DNA of 36,703 bases, from the NCBI GenBank assembly GCA_045531455.1, contig JAZSEA010000074.1, positions 1 through 36,703 of the forward strand. The letters run 5' to 3'. The stretch comes from CAG-390 sp045531455. GTDB taxonomy: Bacteria > Bacillota > Clostridia > Oscillospirales > CAG-272. The notes below the pieces were generated by a model. It did no database searches, was not told where the DNA came from, and saw nothing but the letters and a program-made list of their open reading frames with translations. This document shows positions 15,794 to 20,912 of this stretch, piece by piece. Position numbers and translations under genes: made by a program. The first letter of the stretch is position 1. Every line of letters begins with the position of its first letter.

Positions 15794-16770
15794 GCAAAGA
15801 ATTGATGCGGGTTGTCCTTGACAAGATCAAGGAGTACGATAAGATATTCCTTTTCCGCCATATCCGTCCCGACGGAGACTGTGTCGGATCTACAAAGGGA
15901 TTGGCGGCGATATTGCGCCTGAGCTTCCCCGAGAAGGAGATCCACGTTGTCGATTGGCAGAAGTGCGATTATCTCGAATTCCTCGGAGAGGACGAGGAGA
16001 ACGTGGACGATTCACTCTACGATGGTGCACTTGCGCTCGTTCTCGATACCGCGACGGAGGAGAGAATTTCGAACGCGAAGTACAAGCTCTGCCGCGAGAT
16101 CGTGAAGATCGATCATCATATTCCGCGCGATAATTACGGCGTGATCAACTGGGTCGAGGAGCATTCATCGTCGACCTGCGAGATGATCGCAAGGTTTTAC
16201 GGCGAGTTCCGCGATGAGCTGAAGATCGACTCCGAGGCGGCGACTTATATTTACACGGGTATGGTCACCGATTCGGGCAGATTCCGTTTCCGCAGTGTGT
16301 CGGGTGATACTATGCGCGCGGCGGCTCTGATGCTCGAGGCAGGGGTGGATACCGATCATCTTTATGCGAATCTCTATATCGACGAATACGAGCAGCTGAA
16401 ATTCAAGGCGTACGTATATAAAAATATGAAGAGAACCGAGAACGGCGTGGCGTATATCCACGTTACCGCCAAGACTCGCGAGAAGTTCGCTCTGACGCAG
16501 GAGCAGGCGAGCGCGAGCGTATCCTATCTTGATTCGATACGCGGAAGCCTCATCTGGATCGCCTTTATCGACAACGATGACGGCACGGTCCGCGTGCGTC
16601 TGCGCTCGAGATTTGTCACAGTCAATGAGATCGGCGAGAAATACCGCGGAGGCGGACACGATTGCGCAAGCGGCGCGACTCTGCTGAAGAAGAGCGAGAT
16701 CCGCGCGCTCCTTGCAGATGCCGATGCGCGTCTCAAGGAATTCAAGGATAATAACGAGGGTTGGTTATGA
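15790..16770 (+). CDS. DHH/DHHA1 phosphoesterase, NrnA-like (copy 2)
   Basis: A 326-residue paralog of the gene before it. Motif I is HIRPDGDCVGS (His24, Asp28, Asp30), motif II LDTA with Asp86, motif III KIDHH (Asp108-His110), and RGGGHDCASGATL near residue 286. All metal ligands are kept, so it should be active. Many residues between motifs differ from copy 1, which suggests an old duplication with split substrates, for example one copy on pAp or pApA and the other on longer nanoRNA. The ATG overlaps the previous stop as ATGA, giving translational coupling. Confidence 0.92.
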   Translation: MSKELMRVVLDKIKEYDKIFLFRHIRPDGDCVGSTKGLAAILRLSFPEKEIHVVDWQKCDYLEFLGEDEENVDDSLYDGALALVLDTATEERISNAKYKLCREIVKIDHHIPRDNYGVINWVEEHSSSTCEMIARFYGEFRDELKIDSEAATYIYTGMVTDSGRFRFRSVSGDTMRAAALMLEAGVDTDHLYANLYIDEYEQLKFKAYVYKNMKRTENGVAYIHVTAKTREKFALTQEQASASVSYLDSIRGSLIWIAFIDNDDGTVRVRLRSRFVTVNEIGEKYRGGGHDCASGATLLKKSEIRALLADADARLKEFKDNNEGWL

Positions 16771-17480
16771 GAATACTGATTACTAACGACGACGGCATCG
16801 CGGCTCCCGGGCTGCGCGCGCTCGTCGATTGGGCGAAGAAGCTCGGCGAGGTTGAGGTATTTGCGCCAAAGGTGGAGCAGAGCGGCAAGAGCGCGGGACT
16901 TGAGCTCCGCAAGCCTTTTCACGTTGAGAAGGTCGAATACGAGGGAGTGGATGAGGCATATGCTGTCGATTCGACACCCGTTGACTGCGTGAGGATCGCG
17001 GTGCTCGGCTTTGGAAGAAAATATGACCTTGTGCTTTCCGGCGTAAACAGCGGTATGAACCTCGGCCACGATATCAATTACTCCGGTACGTGCGGAGCGG
17101 TTTTTGAGGCGGCTATGCTCGGTATTAAGGGTATTGCAGCTTCGGCGGGAAAAAAGGGACTTCCCGGAGCCATTGCCAACTTTGACAGAGTTTACGATTA
17201 CTTCATTGAGCACGATCTGCTTTCGATCTGCGATACGTACAACGTAAACTTCCCGCGCAATCCCGGCGAGATCGTCATTGCGCGTCAGGGCGGAGTCCGT
17301 TTTTCCGACAGATATATTGATCAGGGAGACGGTATGTATTTCCCCGAAGGCTATATTTGTTATGAATTGAGGAATGATAAGACTGTTGATATCGACGCAA
17401 TGGAAATGGATTGCATCTCTGTCGTTCCGATGACATATGACAGAACGGATCTTGAGGTGTTCCGAAAGCTGAGTAAATAA
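16767..17480 (+). CDS. surE: 5'/3'-nucleotidase SurE
   Basis: A 237-residue SurE survival protein, a metal-dependent nucleoside monophosphate phosphatase. The signature ILITNDDGI (residues 3-11) holds the metal-binding Asp8-Asp9; APKVEQSGKSAG and LSGVNSGMNLG supply the other conserved Ser and Asn residues; DSTPVDCVR follows the family. The start at 16767 overlaps the previous stop (ATGA). SurE would dephosphorylate mononucleotides, including products of the two DHH enzymes upstream, so the operon could run from oligonucleotide to nucleoside. Confidence 0.95.
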   Translation: MRILITNDDGIAAPGLRALVDWAKKLGEVEVFAPKVEQSGKSAGLELRKPFHVEKVEYEGVDEAYAVDSTPVDCVRIAVLGFGRKYDLVLSGVNSGMNLGHDINYSGTCGAVFEAAMLGIKGIAASAGKKGLPGAIANFDRVYDYFIEHDLLSICDTYNVNFPRNPGEIVIARQGGVRFSDRYIDQGDGMYFPEGYICYELRNDKTVDIDAMEMDCISVVPMTYDRTDLEVFRKLSK

Positions 17481-17500
17481 TCCTTGCGCGAGTAATTCAA

Positions 17501-17866
17501 ATGTCACTTGATTATAATAAAAAGAATATCGTTTTGGCGAAAATTCTTCGCAAAAATGCAACTCCGCAGGAAAAACGTCTGTGGTATGGCTTTTTGAGCA
17601 AATATGAGATCAGATTCCAGAGGCAAAAGGCGATCGGCAATTACGTCGCTGATTTTTACTGCCATAAAGCCAAACTCGTTATTGAGATTGACGGAAGTCA
17701 GCATTATACCGACAAGTGTTCTGAAATGGACGGAAAGCGTACTGCGGCTCTCGAAGAAGACGGCTTGAAAGTGATAAGGTTTTCAAACAAGCAGGTTGAT
17801 ACCGATTTTATAAACGTATGTCGTTATATTGATTACGTAGTAAAAAGCAGACTTGAACAAATGTGA
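17501..17866 (+). CDS. DUF559 endonuclease-fold protein
   Basis: A 121-residue protein of the DUF559 family, a short PD-(D/E)xK nuclease fold related to very-short-patch-repair enzymes. The fold core is visible: Asp51 in VADFYC, then Glu62-x-Asp64 in VIEIDGSQH, with the typical TPQEKRLW start and RFSNKQV end. The ATPQEKxLW...FRRQKxIGxYVADFYC layout is usual for free-standing copies scattered in bacterial genomes, so no role in the upstream operon is implied. It begins 20 bp after surE and has no clear ribosome binding site. Confidence 0.88.
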   Translation: MSLDYNKKNIVLAKILRKNATPQEKRLWYGFLSKYEIRFQRQKAIGNYVADFYCHKAKLVIEIDGSQHYTDKCSEMDGKRTAALEEDGLKVIRFSNKQVDTDFINVCRYIDYVVKSRLEQM

Positions 17867-17965
17867 TGTGCGTGCCGGAAGAACGAGTTAATTCGCGTTC
17901 TCCCTTCGGGAAAACTTATACTGTTCTCCTCAGCCCGAGGCTTCTGCGGAGAATACAAAACGGTT

Positions 17966-18292
17966 CGATCGCGGGCTCCTTCCACCACACGTTCGTGTGG
18001 TCCCCCTCCCTCCCGGAGGGAGGCAAAGGGTTTGTGCAAATCTCGATGTTTCTACAGCGAATATCGTTTGTATCTGTAATTTTGCATATCAAAAAGGAAT
18101 ATTTTATTTAAATCAGTTTGCGCTTACAATGGAGTTTTGGCAAACCTTTTCAATAAAATATTCCTTTTTGCTTTTTATAGGTTAATTTATAACGATATTC
18201 GCTGAATATCCGAAGGAGTTTGCGCTAACCACTCAGCCTCCCTCCGGGAGGGAGGGGGACCGCGGGGGAGCGGTGGAAGGAGCCCGCGATCG
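17966..18292. mobile_element. MITE-like element with long terminal inverted repeats
   Basis: The ends 17966-17986 and 18272-18292 are perfect 21-nt reverse complements (CGATCGCGGGCTCC... at left). A second perfect block of about 26 nt (GGTCCCCCTCCCTCCCGGAG...) follows, then an imperfect block with CAGCGAATATCGTT. An inner pair AAAAAGGAATATTTTATT and its complement lies at about 18091-18108 and 18152-18169. The whole 327 bp can fold into one long hairpin. No transposase or gene is inside. It lies between the DUF559 gene and the next surface-protein promoter. A related end sequence occurs at 36588-36703. Confidence 0.82.
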
Positions 18293-18450
18293 AGCTATTT
18301 TTAATTTAACGCAACTGCTCTTGACGGAGAGAGGAGAACTATAATAATAGTGTGGTTCTCAAAAAAATTTAGTATAAAATATATTTAGTCAAATCTACCA
18401 AAATGTGAACAACATTTTTATTCAACAATACCGAAAATGAAAAAATAGTA

Positions 18451-18479
18451 TTGACAAAAATCCAATTATCGGGTATAAT
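18451..18479 (+). promoter_or_regulatory. strong sigma-A promoter for the surface protein at 18544
   Basis: TTGACA (18451-18456) and TATAAT (18474-18479), 17-nt spacer: a perfect consensus, suggesting high expression. Confidence 0.9.
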
Positions 18480-18543
18480 TATTCTTGTAGCATATCGAAA
18501 ACCTTATCGGTATGAAAAAAAACAAATGAAAGAGGTAAATATC

Positions 18544-20328
18544 ATGCGCAAGACACTCTCCATCATTCTCAGTGTTATGATGATCCTCTCGGTTTGCAGC
18601 TTTGCTATCCCCGCTTCCGCTGCTCCCGAAGGAACCGCTATCAACACTGCAGACGAATTCCTGGCAATGGTATCTACTCCCGCTGACTCTGCTGAAGTCA
18701 CAGCGAAGTACTACCTTAATGCCGACATCACCCTTTCGGGTACTTACATCGAGCCCTTCTGGGGTATTCTCGATGGTAACGGTCACACCGTAACCGTATC
18801 CGCTCCTATGTTTGCTGACTTCTCCGGCGAAGTTCGAAACCTTAAGATCAAGGGCGAGATCCTCTTCCAGGACGCTAACGCAGCTGCTTTCACCGTTCTC
18901 TCCGCAAAGGGTCTGAACGTAATCAACTGCCAGAACGACGCTAACGTTACCATCACCGGTAATGCTAAGTGGGCGGCAGGCTTTGTTGCTGACTGTGAGA
19001 AGAACGAAGTTCCCTGCGTTTTCGTTAACTCCGTAAACAACGGTGACATCTACGTTGACTCCACCGCAGACGAAAAGATGCGTGCAGGCGGCTTCGGCGG
19101 TATCATCGACGGCGCTATCTTCTTCAACTGCGTAAACAACGGCGACATCTACATGAAGGGTAACATTTGTATCGCAGGCGGTCTTGTTTCCCGTGTAGCT
19201 CTCCACGCTGCTACCTACACCGCAGAGGCTTACAACTGCGTAAACAACGGTAACATCAAGGTTGAGGATACATATCTCGCTGCTGACGGCGTTTCCTTCG
19301 GTTCCGGTTCTGCTGACGCAGGCGGTATCTTCGGTCACGTTGGAACCAAGAGCCAGGCAGGCTGGTACAGAATTTACGGCTGCCGTAACAACGGTAAGAT
19401 CGACGCTCCCTACAGAGTCGGCGGTATGGTTGGTTACGTTTACGCTTCCGGTACCAATGCATTTGCTGACGTTCAGTTCTGTGTCAACACCGGCGACATC
19501 GTTTACGGTAAGACCCAGAGAAAGGACGAGAACACCGTTCTGTTTGACTACGGATCTCCCTTCGTAGCATACACCAACTCCGCATACACCACCATTAAGT
19601 ACAACGTTAACACCGGTACTGTTTCTCAGCACGAAGGAACAGTCAGCGAAAGAAAGGAACACACCTTCTTCGGTTGCTCCTCTGCAGACGCTACCATGTA
19701 CGATCTCCAGGGTAACTACGACATCAACTACGATCAGTACAAGTACTACTCTCACGCTAACCCCTATAGCGAGGGCGGTAAGTACGTAGCACAGATCCAC
19801 GAGATCGCTGAGACCGACGGTATCGTTAAGACCACTCTTGAGGATATCAAGTCCGGTAAGGTTTGCTACGAGATCATGCAGCTCGTTCTGGATGATGACT
19901 ACGGTGTTGCAACCATCGATGCTGATACCACCGCTTCCTACTACCACTTCTACGAAGAGGCAGGCTTCCCCGTCGGTTATGAGTTCTCCTTCTATCAGAA
20001 GCTCGGCACCGATGACTATCCCTCCATCGACAAGAACCAGGGTTGGGTAAATCTCTCCAACGGCGCATACGTTAACGGCGAGAGAGTAGAAGAGACTGAG
20101 CCCGTAACCGAGCCCGAGACCGAGCCCGAGACCGAGCCCCAGACCGAGCCCGAGACCGATCCTCAGACCGAAGCTCCTTCTCAGGGCGACGCTACCGAAG
20201 CTCCTTCTCAGGGCGGCGAGCAGACCACTCCCACCACCGAGAAGAAGGGTTGCGGCGGATTCGTTGCAGGTTCTGCAATCATCGTTGCTATCCTCGGCAC
20301 CGCTCTCATCATCAAGAAGAGAGACTAA
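18544..20328 (+). CDS. surface protein with GLUG/beta-helix-like repeats and GCG membrane tail
   Basis: A 594-residue surface protein. The signal peptide (MRKTLSIILSVMMILSVCSF...) ends near residue 27 (ASA). The start at 18544 follows AGAGGT and a perfect promoter; the longer frame includes promoter DNA. Residues about 45-400 contain repeats with VNNGDIY, CVNNGNIKV and CRNNGKID, the turn-strand pattern of right-handed beta-helix or GLUG-like adhesins. A Pro/Glu/Thr linker (TEPETEPETEPQTEP) spans about 520-565. The tail 569-594 is GCG, a hydrophobic helix and KKRD, almost the same length and spacing as in the protein ending at 12654. No enzymatic domain was recognised; adhesion or surface-coat function is inferred. 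A strong terminator follows at once. Confidence 0.85.
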   Translation: MRKTLSIILSVMMILSVCSFAIPASAAPEGTAINTADEFLAMVSTPADSAEVTAKYYLNADITLSGTYIEPFWGILDGNGHTVTVSAPMFADFSGEVRNLKIKGEILFQDANAAAFTVLSAKGLNVINCQNDANVTITGNAKWAAGFVADCEKNEVPCVFVNSVNNGDIYVDSTADEKMRAGGFGGIIDGAIFFNCVNNGDIYMKGNICIAGGLVSRVALHAATYTAEAYNCVNNGNIKVEDTYLAADGVSFGSGSADAGGIFGHVGTKSQAGWYRIYGCRNNGKIDAPYRVGGMVGYVYASGTNAFADVQFCVNTGDIVYGKTQRKDENTVLFDYGSPFVAYTNSAYTTIKYNVNTGTVSQHEGTVSERKEHTFFGCSSADATMYDLQGNYDINYDQYKYYSHANPYSEGGKYVAQIHEIAETDGIVKTTLEDIKSGKVCYEIMQLVLDDDYGVATIDADTTASYYHFYEEAGFPVGYEFSFYQKLGTDDYPSIDKNQGWVNLSNGAYVNGERVEETEPVTEPETEPETEPQTEPETDPQTEAPSQGDATEAPSQGGEQTTPTTEKKGCGGFVAGSAIIVAILGTALIIKKRD

Positions 20329-20336
20329 TGCTTAAA

Positions 20337-20374
20337 TAAACAAAAGAACTGCCTTCGGGCAGTTCTTTTGTTTA
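20337..20374. terminator. strong bidirectional terminator
   Basis: ACAAAAGAACTGCC, a TTCG loop, GGCAGTTCTTTTGT. The stem is perfect and A/T runs on both sides make it work in either direction. Confidence 0.95.
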
Positions 20375-20383
20375 TTAATGAAA

Positions 20384-20437
20384 AGCGGAAAGTGTAAAGT
20401 TACGGTGAATTTCCGAGCAGAGCTCGGAAATTTTCAT
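20384..20437. repeat. heptamer-array element with TTTCCGAGC/GCTCGGAAA palindrome
   Basis: 7-nt units AGCGGAA, AGTGTAA, AGTTACG are followed by AATTTCCGAGC-AGA-GCTCGGAAATT. It shares this layout with the elements at 3055, 26263, 29406 and 36438. Its right half runs into the direct repeat at 20426. Confidence 0.65.
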
Positions 20438-20458
20438 TTTTATATAAATGCTTGACTT
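20426..20458 (+). repeat. 33-bp direct repeat, left copy
   Basis: Identical to 20814-20846 over 33 bp (begins GGAAATTTTCATT, ends GCTTGACTT). It supplies the -35 hexamer of the toxin promoter. The two copies bracket the toxin-antitoxin cassette. Confidence 0.92.
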
Positions 20459-20480
20459 GTATTTCAAGTTGTGATATAAT
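20452..20480 (+). promoter_or_regulatory. toxin mRNA promoter
   Basis: TTGACT (20452-20457) and TATAAT (20475-20480), 17-nt spacer. The predicted start near 20487 coincides with a perfect hairpin (AGTATC-TTAT-GATACT, 20487-20502) at the mRNA 5' end, which would shield it from decay. Confidence 0.85.
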
Positions 20481-20562
20481 AATAACAGTATCTTATGATA
20501 CTCGGAGAACACCAAAACGGTGGCGGTTGCTTCCCTTTACGGGAAGATAAAATTTCTTTTTG

Positions 20563-20584
20563 CCTTCCCGAGAGGGGAGGTGGG
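20563..20584 (+). promoter_or_regulatory. Shine-Dalgarno-sequestering hairpin of the toxin mRNA
   Basis: CCTTCCC (20563-20569), GAGA tetraloop, GGGGAGG (20574-20580): 7 bp with one G-U pair and a GNRA loop. The 3' arm is the toxin's Shine-Dalgarno (GGAGGTG), so translation would be blocked while the stem is closed. An adjacent hairpin TTCCC-TTTAC-GGGAA sits at 20531-20545. Confidence 0.78.
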
Positions 20585-20588
20585 ACTT

Positions 20589-20678
20589 ATGTATATAACT
20601 TTGGAAGAATTGATCTTGCTTGCAAGTTTAATTATTGCTTTGTTGACTTACGTAGAACTCATAAATAAAAAGAAATAA
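20589..20678 (+). CDS. holin-like type I toxin peptide (29 aa)
   Basis: A 29-residue peptide: start MYITLEELILL, a hydrophobic core (SLIIALLTYV) and tail ELINKKK. The size, the single membrane helix after a short acidic start, the IALLTY core and the Lys-rich tail fit the holin-like (Hol-Tox) group of type I toxins in Firmicutes. These insert into the membrane when overproduced. The Shine-Dalgarno is strong (AGGGGAGGTG) but lies in a hairpin, and an antisense RNA overlaps the 3' end. The stop is directly followed by the shared terminator. It is too short for ordinary gene callers. Family assignment rests on pattern, not on a search. Confidence 0.82.
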   Translation: MYITLEELILLASLIIALLTYVELINKKK

Positions 20679-20749
20679 CCGCCTCAGTTTCCAAGCCTAG
20701 GCGGTTATTTTAACTATAGGTTCGGAAGCAACCGTCATCGGTGCTCTCC
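20665..20749 (-). ncRNA. antisense RNA antitoxin of the type I cassette
   Basis: Predicted RNA of about 85 nt, read leftward from the minus promoter at 20756-20784 to the terminator at 20672-20710. It is complementary to the 3' end of the toxin mRNA. Its 5' end (CGGAGAGCACC...GGTTGCTTCC) nearly repeats the toxin-mRNA 5' leader at 20503-20534. Typical role: base-pairing to toxin mRNA to block translation or trigger decay. Ends are inferred from promoter and terminator only. Confidence 0.78.
20672..20713. terminator. bidirectional terminator shared by toxin mRNA and antisense RNA
   Basis: AAATAACCGCCT and AGGCGGTTATTT form a 12-bp stem across a loop of about 14 nt. T-rich runs follow on both strands, as expected for convergent RNAs that share one terminator. 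Confidence 0.88.
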
Positions 20750-20755
20750 GTTATT

Positions 20756-20784
20756 ATTATAACATAAGAAAGCGGTTTTGTCAA
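20756..20784 (-). promoter_or_regulatory. antisense RNA promoter, perfect consensus
   Basis: On the minus strand TTGACA (20779-20784), 17-nt spacer, TATAAT (20756-20761). Perfect hexamers imply the antisense RNA is made strongly, as in other type I loci. Confidence 0.9.
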
Positions 20785-20813
20785 CCGCTTTTTATTATAT
20801 TATTGCTTTGGAT

Positions 20814-20846
20814 GGAAATTTTCATTTTTATATAAATGCTTGACTT
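20814..20846 (+). repeat. 33-bp direct repeat, right copy
   Basis: Perfect copy of 20426-20458. It supplies the -35 of the promoter for the helicase gene, so the same sequence serves two promoters. Confidence 0.92.
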
Positions 20847-20868
20847 TATGAAAGAAATGTGGTAATAT
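20840..20868 (+). promoter_or_regulatory. promoter for the nuclease-helicase gene
   Basis: TTGACT (20840-20845, inside the right repeat) and TAATAT (20863-20868) with a 17-nt spacer. Confidence 0.7.
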
Positions 20869-20912
20869 ATACATATAATATAATGAGATACTATATGCAA
20901 TGAGGTGATCGG

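Noticed and set aside
17863..18111. 82-codon open frame at the DUF559 stop
   Set aside because: It reads through the inverted repeats of the MITE-like element and encodes low-complexity sequence.
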